Origin: Ichthyophis bannanicus
Lineage: Eukaryota > Chordata > Amphibia > Gymnophiona > Ichthyophiidae
Length of the DNA stretch: 64,000 nucleotides
Assembly (NCBI GenBank): GCA_033557465.1
Contig: CM066044.1
Span: 189,712,184-189,776,183 of the forward strand
Reading direction: 5' to 3'
In this document: one piece after another, positions 21,081 to 32,224 of the stretch
How positions within the stretch are numbered: the first letter of the stretch is position 1
How the letters are laid out: every line of letters starts with the position of its first letter
Program-made: the position numbers and the translations under genes
The notes under the pieces: generated by a model
Told to the model about the DNA's origin: nothing
Databases searched by the model: none
Seen by the model: only the letters and a program-made list of their open reading frames with translations

Positions 21081-22256
21081 ATGCCCAGAGGTCATTTAAA
21101 GAGGAAAAGTAAGTCTTCAAAACCATCTTCTGATTGTGATTCTGCTTCTAAAGTGGTGACTGGGCCAATGGACCAGCATGTGGTATCTAAGCATAAAACT
21201 GCTTTGTCAGTTCCTATTTCTTCCTCGCCTGCCTCTGGGGCTTCTCTGAGTACCATCGAAAGGACTCCTCCTCCTAATCCTGCCGGGATTCAGGTGTTGG
21301 ACTTGGACACATTCTCCTCTGAAGGTTGTACCTCAGGGGAGGAAGGGGGCGCTATCTGTGTTAGCTCTTCTAACGTTCCCTGTAAAGTTTCTTCTTTAAC
21401 TCCTATTCTGGATATCAAGTGGGAGGATGTCTCTACTTCTTCTTTTGTAGCTGATCCTGTTAATGTTTCTTTATTAGATATATGGAAACAAGTTTCGGTT
21501 ACTAACTCTTTACTTACTAAATTTATGGATCAAACGGCGGCTTTCTCCCAACAGGTTGTGCACAAGGTCCAAACCTTGGACTCAACTGTTGGGAGTTTGT
21601 CTCTTCGTGTTGATAAATTGGAGGCTCATGCCGATGCTTCTCAATCGGCGAGTGCTTCCTTATTAAAAGATGCTGTACTTTTGCATAACCAGTTAGAATT
21701 ATTAGAAAATAAGTCTCGTGCGAATAATATCCGCATTTTAAATTTTCCTAAGTTTCACTTTATGACACCTCTCCTCCTCTTTAAACAGTATTGTAAAGAT
21801 GTATTGTTGATGCCAGATATTGATATTCCAATTTCACATTCTTATTATTTGCCAAGTCGGGAGATTTCTTTGAATAATAATGTGCCTTTATCAGATCCAC
21901 AAAGTGATTTAAATTTGACTGATTTCCTTGAAAATTCTCAAATTTTGATTCCTACTCGAGCCACTTTAGTGCTTACTTTAGTTAATTTTTCTGATAAAGC
22001 AAAGATTATGAACGTTTTTTTCTTAAAAAAGAATGCTACCTTTCATGGTTTTAAAATGTCTATGTTTCCCGATGTTTCTCGTCATACTCAATTGAGGAGG
22101 AGGTCCTTCCTTCAGCTCAAACCTCGTGTTTTGGCTGCGGGGGGAACCTTCTTCCTACGGTTCCCTTGTAAATGTTTAATTACTATACAGGGAATAGATT
22201 ACGTTTTTGTTGATTCAACTCAGCTAGATGCGCTCCTGCTGTCCCTCCAGGCCTGA
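21081..22256 (+). CDS. L1-type ORF1 protein (RNA-binding chaperone), 391 aa
   Basis: The first ATG of the frame is at 21081; two codons upstream a GTG also keeps the frame but is an unlikely eukaryotic start. Residues 1-130 are Ser/Pro-rich with a basic N-terminus. Residues about 131-210 have heptad-like leucines and would form the trimerising coiled coil. E-N-K-S-R-A-N-N-I-R-I at about 209-219 marks the start of the RRM-like domain, as in L1 ORF1 proteins. The C-terminal domain (about 292-388) has the F-P-D-V-S ... T-Q-L-R-R-R-S-F and F-x-L-R-F-P motifs. Family role: coats element RNA in cytoplasmic particles and acts as nucleic-acid chaperone. No premature stop. Length is close to that of other L1 ORF1 proteins. 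Confidence 0.85.
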   Translation: MPRGHLKRKSKSSKPSSDCDSASKVVTGPMDQHVVSKHKTALSVPISSSPASGASLSTIERTPPPNPAGIQVLDLDTFSSEGCTSGEEGGAICVSSSNVPCKVSSLTPILDIKWEDVSTSSFVADPVNVSLLDIWKQVSVTNSLLTKFMDQTAAFSQQVVHKVQTLDSTVGSLSLRVDKLEAHADASQSASASLLKDAVLLHNQLELLENKSRANNIRILNFPKFHFMTPLLLFKQYCKDVLLMPDIDIPISHSYYLPSREISLNNNVPLSDPQSDLNLTDFLENSQILIPTRATLVLTLVNFSDKAKIMNVFFLKKNATFHGFKMSMFPDVSRHTQLRRRSFLQLKPRVLAAGGTFFLRFPCKCLITIQGIDYVFVDSTQLDALLLSLQA

Positions 22257-22542
22257 ATTGCTTCTTTTTTTTCTTAATTTTGTTGGTATTTATTTATTAT
22301 TTATTATTACAATTTCTTATATACCGCACTATTCTAGTTAGGTGGGTGTAGCCTTTAAAGTATTTTCCCAGGTTTTTCCCTTTAAGCTGGTTTTCTCCAT
22401 GATGTAGACTAGGTAATGGTATTGAATATTGCTTAAATGTTTCGTGTTGTATCATTTTTCTTGGACTGTGTATTTTCTTTTATATTGTTCTTGTACTGCA
22501 TATATGAAAATTAAAAAAAAAAAAAAAAAGTGTGTGGCAGTG

Positions 22543-25500
22543 CTGAGCCAGAACCTTTCTGACAGTGACGGGCAAAACAAGAAGTAAGTAGTTTGAAGCA
22601 ATATGGAGATCAGAGAGATCTTGCTAGGGGAAGGGAGGAGAAAATGATTCAAGAAGGATTGGACCCCAGGAAGGTTTGAGTGATTGGTGGTCTTGCTACA
22701 GACAACCCAAATTTTTATCGTTAATTTAAGAGAGATGGGCAGGGCAGAAATAGGAAGAGAAACAAGAGTCGGTATATGTATGCGACAACCTCCTCAGAGC
22801 CAAAAATGTAAGAAAAATCACTGGCATTTGCTAAGCACTGCAGGACAGAATTAAGATAAGGATTAATAGGACTAGACGCAGGGTGGGAAGGGTGCCTCAT
22901 TGAAAGCTTTAAAGAGTTTGCTGCGGGATAGATCTGCAAGAGCTTGGCTCGCGGATAAACAAAACAGTAATCAGTAGAAATTGTTGCCTCTTTCCAATAC
23001 TTATCCCCAAGAGATAACAGCATGGCCAGTGGTAAATCAACCAAAACAGAAGCAGCATTTGTAATGTCACATGATGTCAAAAGGTTCAGACAGGACTCTC
23101 CATCACAGGGCTGCTGACAAGGAAACTAAACCTGAAAGCTTCCTCGGAATAAGGCTGCCAGATGTCTCCGACTTTCAGGGATTGTCCCCACTTTTAGAGC
23201 TCTCTCTCCAACTCTCACCCGTTTGGCAGCCTCCTGTCCCCAACTCCAGCAATAGGGACAGAGGCGGTAGAAAAAAAGAATATTTTAAATTTAGTGATGT
23301 GAATGTGTCAGTTTTTAGAATTTGCATCCATTATCTTTATATTTTGCACAGCAGGGGGGAATGCACCACTGTTTCTATGTCTCTGTCAATTTGTTTCTGT
23401 CATGGGATGGATGGAGGGGGCAGAGTGATGACTCGTCTTCCCTCCCCCATGCATTGTTGCTTAAACCTAGAACTAAGGTGTCCCTTCCTTCTCCCTCTGC
23501 CCTCCACTTTAGATAAATGTCCTAGATTTTTGTGCCTCGGAAGCTTCAGACCCTGAAAATGCAAATCGCCAGCCACACAAGGGAACAGAGCAGGTGAACT
23601 GAAGAAAAGCGCTTCTTTGTTGGAAGATACTGTGACACTTAAAGGACAAAGGTGGCAGCCACAGGGTGTAAAGCTTAAGGTTTGCCTAGGATGAGAACAC
23701 CTTGAACCAATTCTGGGGCCAGCCTTGAATACTACCTTCTGTGAATATTGAACTGTAGGAAAAAAACAAGGAAAACGCCTGGTTATTTATTTGTTAGGGG
23801 TAAATTACTGGCAAATGCAACAAATACAGTTGCAATGTTTCATGCAACTTATTAATCAACACATCTCTTTGTCTTTAAAGAAGATGCATCGAGATTTATC
23901 AGTAGCCATGGCTTTCTTTGCATAATGTGGTAGGGCACACATAAGGGAATATGTTCCTCATTACAGGGAATGGAAACACGGATGCATAAGTCTTAAAATA
24001 TACAAGACAAGGGGGTAGCATTTGGGAGTCTGCAATTTTAATCTCAAAGATTCTTTGAGGTAAATCATGAAATCTCCATAACACATAGGAGTACACTGAA
24101 TGCTGTAAATTAGTTATTACAATGTGTTGAAATGATGAGATCCAAGAGGACTGCTACAGTCTCCATATGCTCTTTGCAATAGTTATTTATGTATGTTCTG
24201 GAAAATGATGCAGAATTTATCTAAGGCTCTGGATATGAAAAATGGCTGATGCATACTATAATGGTAGCTAGCTAAAACCAGTGAAAGGGATTAAATGAAA
24301 GGTGTGTACATAGCAGGAGAGGACAAATGCAGCAATGTAAGTAAGACGGTAAGGCTGGAAAGTGAATGAGGGGAAGAGAAAGGAGGTGATTCATTTTCTT
24401 AAGGATCACTTTCAATTTAGAGTGTTAGACCATTGTATTTTGACCCATTAGGAGAAAGTAAGCAAGGTGAAATAGCAAATTCCTCTTATAGGCCCTCTGA
24501 ATGCAAATTGTGGTGCCAATTTTACAGTTCATAGTTTGTTATTGGAGGATTTAATTGCAGAGCTTGCTAAAGTCTTGGTGTCTGCTGGCAGCTGATACTA
24601 AAATGTTATATACATAAATTATTCTTTACAATATAGAGGTGGTAATCTCCCAGGTCAGTTAATGTCATGTTCTAAGTATACATAAACATTAGCTTTGATT
24701 GAAAATATATGAATACAAGCAAAAAAAAAAAGACGAATGGATCATAGATACAACATAGCAAAGCCAGGGCTGCCTCAACCCATCCTTGATGAAATGAAGC
24801 CATCTGGTAAGCCTATATTAGGAAGAAAATGTTTGATCAATATGGTTTTGTGGTTGTCTCCCCTTAAGAATGCACACAAGCCCAAAGGAGGTCCCATCAC
24901 CACACTTACACTGTGCTGTCTATTAGTGGCAAGCTGTGATAGGAGGCCACCTGTCACATCGTTATAATGATGGAACATTTCAACTTAACCAGCTACTCTC
25001 CCCCCCTCCCTCCCGCCCCTCCACTCCCTCTAAGGATTCCTCAGACATCTTTTTCCGACAGTGGAACCAGCATCAGCATGCAGTGAACATACAAAAGAAT
25101 AACTTATTATATAGAATAAGCTCCTCCCCCCAATTTGGTGTTGCAGTATGGGCTGTCATCATCTTCACACACTAGAAAACATGATCCGCAAAGAGAGTCA
25201 GGAGTGATCTGATGGGCTCACTGCCTCCGGGCACTATAAATTCACCTCAAAAAAGCAACTGTGAGGAACCCGGATGAAAAATGCTCCTAGTGCATCTGCT
25301 TTCGGCACTGGTTTCAACAACGGCACAATTTACAGGCTCTTTCTTGAAAACACAGAAAACAGATGGCTTTTGTTGTTACTACTTCCTTGGGTCAGCCGTC
25401 CAAAGCATGGTGCAATAAAATAATTATTAAAGCTGAAAAACTATATATAAACATATTTGACAGGCCTCTATTTTGCAATTGTGACGGCATTTTTACAATC

Positions 25501-25932
25501 TCAGCCTTCCTGACTCTGTCCTTGCATTTTAGATTTTATCGCAGTGCTCTGGAGACCTCTTGCAGTCTCTAGCGGCTACTGCAGGCTTTAGTCACTGCTG
25601 AATAAGCAAATTTGCTTCATATAGGTGGAGGCCAAAAGGCGCTCCAGCTGCTCCTTAACAGAAGCTGTGCAAGGATGTAGATATGTGTGGGGAAGAGAAG
25701 GGAAGGAAGGGAATGCCGGGCAATGTATGGATCAGGGTAGGGCAGGCAGCCTCCCGAGAAAGTAAGCAAATGTATTTTTGACCAGCTTATTTATTCAGAA
25801 AGAGGTTGATTTTTTTCATTTAGGGGCTGACAAGGAAGCTGAGCTCAAGTGAATAACAAAAAAGGTGCATGATTATTTTTATGTTATCTTGAGTTTAAAA
25901 ACAGATTCTTCGGGTGACCTAACATAGCTCAA
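22543..25932. other. Long stretch without recognised elements
   Basis: About 3.4 kb in which I see no transposon terminus, RNA gene or coding frame with a known domain. Frames such as 23071-23556 on the plus strand are low-complexity or compositionally random. A short poly(A)-like run lies at 24721. This is the longest quiet stretch in the window and a reasonable place to look for a conserved non-coding element. Confidence 0.4.
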
Positions 25933-26193
25933 GGGCCCGATTTTCAAAAGTCATTTACACGGTTTACAGCACAGGAAAACCCTCGCATATCTTTAAGGCG
26001 CACGAGCTAACTGGACAGCATGCAATATCGCCGCTGCCCGGTTAGCTACTGTGCTTCCCACGTGTGAAGCAATCCCCGGACATTCAATGCTGGGCCGCAT
26101 ATGACCCTGCCATTGAATATCTGGGGATAAGGGTTGACCCTTAGGACTATGGGCCATAGGGGCGCGCACAGCCTGCCCAACTCAATATCGGCC
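25933..26193. mobile_element. MITE-like element, 261 bp
   Basis: The left end gggcccgattttcaaaag pairs imperfectly with the right end, whose reverse complement is ggccgatattgagttggg. Inside are catttacacggtttacag and repeated gctgccc / gggcagc-like and attgaatatctgg segments that are typical of the family here. No coding capacity. Confidence 0.6.
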
Positions 26194-26419
26194 AATAATG
26201 AATGTATAATGAGGGATGTTATGTCAGCTCCTCTTTACGGGGTGGAATGCATTATCTGCTTCATATGAATATGTCTGAAGTTCATGGCTCCATTACTTTG
26301 GGTTTCCAGAAGAGGGTTTCTATACTGCTGTTCCTACATATCTTTCCAGTTTTCTTATTTCTTATAAGTCAAGGCACCGTCTTTGCTTACCGTAAGAAAA
26401 CGTTCTAACTATTCACCTG

Positions 26420-26730
26420 CCATCTGTAATTCATCTGGGATGTGCTCACCTCTCCCTTTCCTTACATAGCGTTCTCCCTCTAGAACTCAGCCCCTTAATC
26501 TCTTAGAAATCAATTTGCCATCGCTGCATTTAAAAATGGGCTCAGAGCCTTCTTTTTCACTCAGGCTTGTGATTCCCTTATTGGATAGATGACTGGAGGC
26601 AGGCACTGGTAGCTAAATTCTTATGCTGCTTATTTTCTGCTACTTTATGTTTGATTTTAATTCCTTTGCAAACCACTCTGATGCATTCAATGGAAAGACA
26701 AGAAGTTAAGAAAATCCTTCATTAAACTAA
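26420..26730 (+). mobile_element. L2-like LINE 3' remnant
   Basis: A degraded frame gives F-K-N-G-L-R-A-F-F-F-T-Q-A, like the final motif of L2 polymerases, followed by a UTR ending with gcaaaccactctgatgcattcaatgg, a diverged version of the terminal stem-loop region. Old copy. Confidence 0.45.
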
Positions 26731-26865
26731 ACTAAAATGACATTTTACTTATTAGATAATGTCCTCTCCTTGAATCCTGCTAGACCAATCCAGACAAATG
26801 AGCCATACCAAAGCTACACCTCCACTGAGCAGGAAGAAGGCACAGCAGCTTGTAAAACCTTGGAG

Positions 26866-27822
26866 TTAAGGCCATGTCCGCCCAAGCGTGACAAAAGGTG
26901 GAAGTGATGCCCACATTGCCGTCTGACAAATGTCTGAAGGGGCTACCGAGCTACACTCCACCCATGAGGACACCTGCGCTAGAGTAGAATGGATGCGCAG
27001 ACGCTCCAGAACTGTCCGGTTCCGTAACAGATATGCCGAGGCAATTGTTTCCTTGATCCAGTACCCCAAAGTAAACTTGGCTTCCGCAACACCCTCGCAC
27101 AGGTCAGCAAACAGCACAAAGGATGATCGGTCTTATAAAAGGAATTCATAACCTCCAAATACCGAGAAGCACTTTATAGACATTCACAAGGCGAAGATCC
27201 TTATTTTTCCCCTCTACACTGCTCCTTGGAAAAGGAGGGAAAGCAAATTACCTGGTTCACATGAAAGAGAAATAGCACTTTGGGCAAAAAAGGAAGGCAT
27301 AGGCTGAATGGAAACAGTCTCCTCTGAAAAGGACAAATATGAATTATAGCAAGACAGAGCCTGCAGCTCAGAAATCCGCCTTGCCAAACAAACCACGACC
27401 AAAAAAACTGTCTTAAGCGCCAAGCCCTTCAGAGTAGCATGCTTCGGAGGCACAAAGGGCTCCAACATCAGGGCCCTGAGCACCAGACAGAGATCCAAGA
27501 AGGGACAAATCACCAGAGGGGAGGACGCAGACACCGACCCCCTTGAATAAAACACAAAACATCCAGGTACAAGGCTGAAGATTTTCCAGCCACCGGACCC
27601 TGAAACCGAACAAGTTGCCACCTGGACTTTCAGGGAGGTAAAGGGAAAACCCCTTTTCCAGACCATCCTGCAGAAGGCAAACAGAGCTGGCACCTTGGCA
27701 AACTTAGGAAGAAGCTGTTGAGTGCCACATCCACACTTAAAGAGGTACCTGACTCGCATGTATGCCAGGCAGGTAGAGCCCCGACTCCTTTCAAGAATCA
27801 AGCCGTAAGCAAGCTGGGTCAT
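26866..27822 (-). pseudogene. DIRS tyrosine recombinase remnant
   Basis: Two minus-strand frames, 27822-27214 and 27117-26866, cover the recombinase. The first contains L-C-L-V-L-R-A-L, then L-K-T-V-F-L-V-V-V-C-L-A-R-R-I-S-E-L, whose Arg matches the first catalytic Arg region of DIRS recombinases. The second has W-I-K-E-T-I-A-S-A-Y, then H-S-T-L-A where active enzymes have H-S-T-R-A, so the second catalytic Arg is lost. D-I-C-Q-T-A-M-W-A-S follows, and the terminal catalytic Tyr region is not recognisable. The enzyme would have integrated a circular DNA intermediate. It is inactive here. Confidence 0.75.
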
Positions 27823-29590
27823 CCAGGATAATCAGCTCCTGATGGATTTGGCCCCAAAATGGGTCAGATGAAGAGAAGGATCCTGTGGGAACTGCATCAA
27901 GTCCCTGAAGCATAGTCTCCTCAACTGATCCAGTACTACCAGAACAAATCCAGTCCAGATGGAGCTTTATGCACTGAAGCATATGCCCCAACAACAGCCA
28001 TGAAGGAAGCACATATAGCAGGCACTGCCGTGGCCAGAACTGAACCACGGCGACAATGCCTTTGGATCCAGTTTCCATGTGATGATTGAAGAAGCGGTAC
28101 ACTCTGTCATTGGAGCAGGATGCCATCGATTCCATTATGGAGTGACCCCAATGGTGGAGAAGCATCTGAAATGCCTCCTGACTCAACTCCCACTCTCCAG
28201 AATCAAGAGTGTGATGACAGAGAAAGACCACCTCCGTACTGACCACTCCAGCAATGCGCTGAGACAATGAAGCTAGGTAGCTCATCTCTGCCCAGGTGAA
28301 TCAGAGAGCCATACTCAGGGCCACTCCTGCACACCTTGTGCCGTCTTGGCTATTGGCTTATGCCACTGCATTGGCATTGCTCGAGAACATTTGTACCACC
28401 CTGCCATTGACCAAGGACGGGATAACCCAAGAGGGAAGACAGATGATTGATAGACTACACCACCTGCCTGCAGCTCCAACAACCCTGGGTCATTCAGTCT
28501 TGACAAGGGCTCCGCAGCCCATAAATGCTGGTGTCCATTGCCAGAAGAATCTACAAATGAACATGCAGTGGCATGCTCCTCTTCAGATAAAACGGGCATA
28601 GCCACCACCTCAAGCTGTCTCTCACTCTCAGATGGAGCAGAAGCCTGAGCTCAAACTCTGGTCAGGAAGGACCGCTGGAGCGACCTCATATGAGCATGCC
28701 CATGGCACCATCTTATTGCCGCTGCCATCAAGCTAAGCTGTAGAAAATCCCAAACCCTAGGAGCCTGTAGAGAACAGAACACCACAAATCATTCCAACAA
28801 TCTTTGCACTCTCTCCTCTGGCAAGAAGACGCTGCCCACTTGGGCATCAAACTATGGTCCCAGGAATTCCAGGGTTTGGGAAGGCTTCAACGGATGCTTT
28901 CCTCGATTGACCACCCAGCCAAGGCCTTGCAGGACACCACACGGGCCGAAACCCAAGAGGCCTCCAACCAAGAATGGGCTCAGATGAGCCAGTCATCCAG
29001 AAATGGGTGTACACATGGTCCTTAGCACTGTAGCACAGCAGTCACTTCTGCCATTACCCTGGAGAACACCTTCGGTACACTGGAGAGACCGAAGGGAGGG
29101 CGGTAAACTGAAGAAGAGAGCCACACATGGCAAAATGCAGACATTTCTGCTGATCCTCCCTTTGGTGCATTGCTGAAATCACAGATCTCAGAGCATTGAC
29201 AACCTTGAGGCCACTGGTCAGAAGGAGCCATCCTTCTTTGGTATCTTAATATAAATGGAATATCTGTTCTTCCCTACTTTGCCAGGGGTACTGGCACCAC
29301 TGTCTTCAGGTGCAGTAACTTATCCAACGTTATCCCTGTGGTGACTCTCATGTCTGCTGACCCACAAGGAGAAACAACAAATGCCTCTGTGATCAACTAC
29401 CTGCAGTTCAGGACATATCTGCTTTCAATGGTGTCTAGCATCTAGCAATCCTTGACGACATCTAGGAAAAGGGCCCCAAACCTTCATGTGGTGAAAGAGA
29501 GGAGACAGAGTCTCTGGGCCCATGAGCCCATTGAAAGGGCTAATTACAGGTCTGAAATCCAGAAGCAGAGAAGAAAGGCTTTCCAGGACA
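27823..29590 (-). pseudogene. DIRS RT and RNase H remnant
   Basis: On the minus strand Y-S-I-Y-I-K-I-P-K-K-D-G-S-F lies near 29250 (RT entry motif), then F-G-L-S-S-V-P-K-V-F-S-R-V-M-A-E-V-T-A-V near 29060 and V-H-P-F-L-D-D-W-L-I near 29000, which is an intact DIRS catalytic L-D-D-W box. The frame carries stops between these blocks. Downstream, 28285-27791 is an open frame over the RNase H to recombinase linker. Upstream, 29590-29330 is poorly conserved. Confidence 0.65.
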
Positions 29591-29626
29591 ACAATGCCAG
29601 GAGCCCTGAGACCCCTAGAAGATAGT

Positions 29627-29842
29627 TAATTGTTTTAACACAGTTCCAGTTTAAAATCACTGTTTTAATTTTCCTAGATTTAAGTTTGTTTAATTTATGA
29701 TACTTCAAGATGTTCTATGTATATTTAAGATGTTCTATGTAAAACAAACCTCGATTTGTTAATTGTTGTTATTTGTACACCGCAACTGATCTCTGGAAGA
29801 TGCGGTATAAAAATGAGTGTTAAATAAATAAATAAATAAATA
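29627..29842 (+). mobile_element. L2-like LINE 3' tail nested in DIRS copy 2
   Basis: A/T-rich UTR with a repeated aagatgttctatgta motif, then the terminal stem-loop accgcaact ... agatgcggt and an (aaat)n tail. A 5-bp direct repeat atagt lies on both sides (29622-29626, 29843-29847). The DIRS sequence resumes on the other side. Confidence 0.75.
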
Positions 29843-29849
29843 ATAGTCC

Positions 29850-30919
29850 AGAGTGCCCACAACGGATGGGTGGCAATATAAGAAGGGAAATGGAAAAGGC
29901 TTTGAAGGACAAATCTGCTGCCCATTGGCAAAGCCATATCAAATGCTGTGACACCACCGACAGGGCAATATCTCTAGCCGCCAGATGTACTAAAACATAC
30001 ATAGCATCAGAAGGAAGGCAGTAACCAACTCCAAAGGAGGGGTAGTATCATCCAGTGGGAAAAACTGAATCCACAGGAGCAGGGCTGGAAATGTCAGGCC
30101 TGCACACACTGCCACTTAGAGAATAGCAGCAGCCACTGTTAATGGGCTCTTCAGCAGAAAGTCCACATTTCTATCCATAGAGTCCTTCAAGGCCAATCCG
30201 GCTTCCATGGGAGTGGCCACCGTGACCTGCGCCTCCACCTTGGGCAGGCCGGACCATGTGATGCACTCTTCTCCAGAGAACGTACATCCCTTTACACTCC
30301 TTTATCCCCATTCTGACTGGAACATGTTCTTGATTATTTCCAGAAACGGGAAGACTGCTGTGAATATCCACACCGCTTATAGAAGTAGGGAACCTGTTGC
30401 CCCTGCTCCATTGCTGGAGCATCAGCCAAATTCCAGGTGGATGAAACTCAAGCAATTAAAGCTGCCAGATCTCCCTTTCGGGACAAGTGGAAAATGCCAG
30501 CCTACACACGAGTTAAGGCAAGGCAAACATTTTCAAATCCTAAGGCTGCATAGGCACAAGATTGCGTGCTAACGGAGTGCATACAGAAGAACGTGTTATG
30601 GGCACTTGGGTAGAAGCACATGTTGGAGCCGCTCAGAGAGACTGTGTGCTGGGATCACTTGGGCGCAGGGTGCATAAAGGTAAAAAACAGCGCACATTGG
30701 AAAATGGCGGGAAACCCTGACACTGAGCCAATGGTTGCCCACAGTCCACCCCGACTTGAGCCCCACCTGGATGAGTTTGAGAGCCAACAACAAGGACAAT
30801 GATGAGGTCAAGCCTTGGTACGTACCCTCTGGGAGTCCCAGGCAGGGTAAATCATGCCAGACGCAATGCAACTCCCCAGAAGTAATTGGGGGCAGAACTT
30901 CCAAGAGTCACTATTATTG
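29850..30919 (-). pseudogene. DIRS gag and 5' region remnant
   Basis: Minus-strand frames at 30455-30171 and around 30002-29850 lie upstream of the RT. The first includes H-H-M-V-R-P-A-Q-G-G-G-A-G; the second L-A-A-R-D-I-A-L-S-V-V. Their position fits DIRS gag, but the motifs are weak and the frames short. The part from 30600 to 30919 is probably 5' UTR. Confidence 0.45.
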
Positions 30920-31181
30920 AGGGAGGAGTGGCCTAGTGATTAGGACACGGTACCTCAGGCAGAAGGGCCGGGGGGTTCAATTCCCACCTGAGGACAGCAG
31001 TCTCAGGCCAGGAGGACTGGGGCTTCTAGTCCTATAGGCACTCCTTGTGGCCTTGGGCAAGCCACTTAACCCTCCATTGCCTCAGGTACACAGATTGTGA
31101 GCCCTTTTTGTAGTGATTATATAATGTAAACCGCTTTGATTGAAGGATAAAGTGGTATAGAAAACTGGTTAAATAAATAAA
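30920..31181 (+). mobile_element. tRNA-derived SINE, full length, variant family
   Basis: Polymerase III boxes are visible in the tRNA-like head: an A box in gtggcctagtgattagg and a B box in ggttcaattcc. The middle has ccttgggcaagccacttaacc, a CORE-SINE/MIR-like block. The 3' end is the L2-type stem-loop accgcttt ... aaagtggt and an (aaat)n tail. It differs from the 36090 SINE in the middle part (cattgcctcaggtacacaga) and so is a second subfamily. Confidence 0.85.
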
Positions 31182-31462
31182 TTATCCTTGTAGTCTTAGC
31201 CCTTGGGTAAATCTTAGGGTTTCTGGAATGGGACCAGTAAGCACTGGGAGGGCCTTTGGCATCTTAAACCCAATCACTCCAATTCTTTCTCTCTCTCTGT
31301 CTCTCTCAAAAAAAATCAGTCCAGGTCAGAATATGGTGTTCTGAACCAAAGGGTTTACTGAAAATATTTAGGGACTACTGACAGCAATAGCAAAATAATA
31401 GAGACAAAAAATATATTATAAGCAATTAAATTCTTTATCCTCACTCTATGGATATCCCATAG
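31182..31462. other. Short unassigned stretch with (tctc)n
   Basis: A ctctctctctgtctctctc run lies at about 31287-31308. Nothing else is seen. Confidence 0.4.
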
Positions 31463-32155
31463 TTGGGAAACTTTAATCCTCCACTAGCTTCTTCTTTAAG
31501 ATTACCTTATGAGCTAGTCTCTGACATCAATAGTGCAGCTCGTTTTGCCCATATCACCCCTCTCCTTAAATCTCTTCACTGGCTCCCTATCCGTTTCCGC
31601 ATTCACTTTAAACTTCTCCTTTCGACCTATAAGTGCATCCATTCTGCGGCTCCTCGGTATCTTTCTTCACTCATTTCTCCTTACTTCCCACTTCGTGAGC
31701 TCCGTTCTTCTTGTCAACTGCTTCTTGCTATGCCCTTCTCCTCTATTGCCAACTCCAGATTCCGCTCTTTTCACCTTGCTGCACCTTACACCTGGAATAA
31801 ACTTCCTTTGTCTATACGTCAGGCATCTTCTTTGTCCCTCTTCAAACTTAAGTTAAAAGCTCATCTTTTCGCTTCTGCCTTTGGTTCTTGACTTAGCTGT
31901 TCTCCTCCTTCCCCTCTTTTATTTTACCTATCCTACTTCCTCTTTCACTTGCTCTTACCTGTTTCCTTTGTCTTGTCTCTACTGCTCTCCTCTCTTGCCC
32001 TTGATCTTATCTTATCTTTCTCCTTTTCTTGTTTTCTCTTTACTAGATTGTAAGCTCCTTTGAGCAGGGACTGTCTCTTGTATGTTTTCTCTTTGTACAG
32101 CACTGCGTGTACCTGGTAGAGCTATATAAATGCTTAGTAGTAGTAGTAGTAGCAG
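31463..32155 (+). mobile_element. L2 LINE 3' end with (tag)n tail
   Basis: A 142-codon open frame (31463-31891) has L-H-W-L-P-I-R-F-R-I-H-F-K, then L-A-A-P-Y-T-W-N-K-L-P-L-S-I-R and K-L-K-A-H-L-F, the C-terminal region of an L2 polymerase. The 3' UTR includes ctagattgtaagctcctttgag and agctatataaatgcttagtag followed by a (tag)n microsatellite at 32138-32152. This tail differs from the stem-loop tails of the element at 1-739, so at least two L2 lineages are present. Confidence 0.8.
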
Positions 32156-32224
32156 CTCCTGGCTCTTTATGTCTGTGGGCTCTGTGAATGTCTTCTAAAT
32201 CCTTGTCTTTATTCCACTGTGTGA

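Larger units (their letters stand above)
20741..22526 (+). mobile_element. Full-length ORF1-only L1-like retrotransposon (HAL1-like)
   Basis: The element is flanked by the direct repeat gtgtgtggcagtg (16 bp with the preceding aaa: 20725-20740 and 22527-22542). It has a GC-rich 5' region with two 128-bp tandem units, one intact L1-type ORF1 (21081-22256), about 250 bp of 3' UTR and a poly(A) tail of about 17. There is no trace of ORF2, so neither endonuclease nor reverse transcriptase is encoded. In mammals, ORF1-only L1 derivatives are called HAL1; this is the same arrangement in a non-mammalian genome. It would depend on an ORF2 protein acting in trans. The intact frame and clean flanks indicate a recent insertion. 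Confidence 0.85.
26760..30919 (-). mobile_element. DIRS-like retrotransposon, near full length but decayed (copy 2)
   Basis: On the minus strand the order is a gag-like region (30919-29850), reverse transcriptase (29590-28950), RNase H region (about 28900-27830) and tyrosine recombinase (27822-26866). This is the DIRS gene order. The left terminus has atcctgctagaccaatccagacaaat, similar to a sequence at 51761, and is probably the terminal region of the family. A plus-strand L2-like tail (29627-29842) is nested inside, and a SINE abuts the right side. All frames are broken. Confidence 0.75.
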
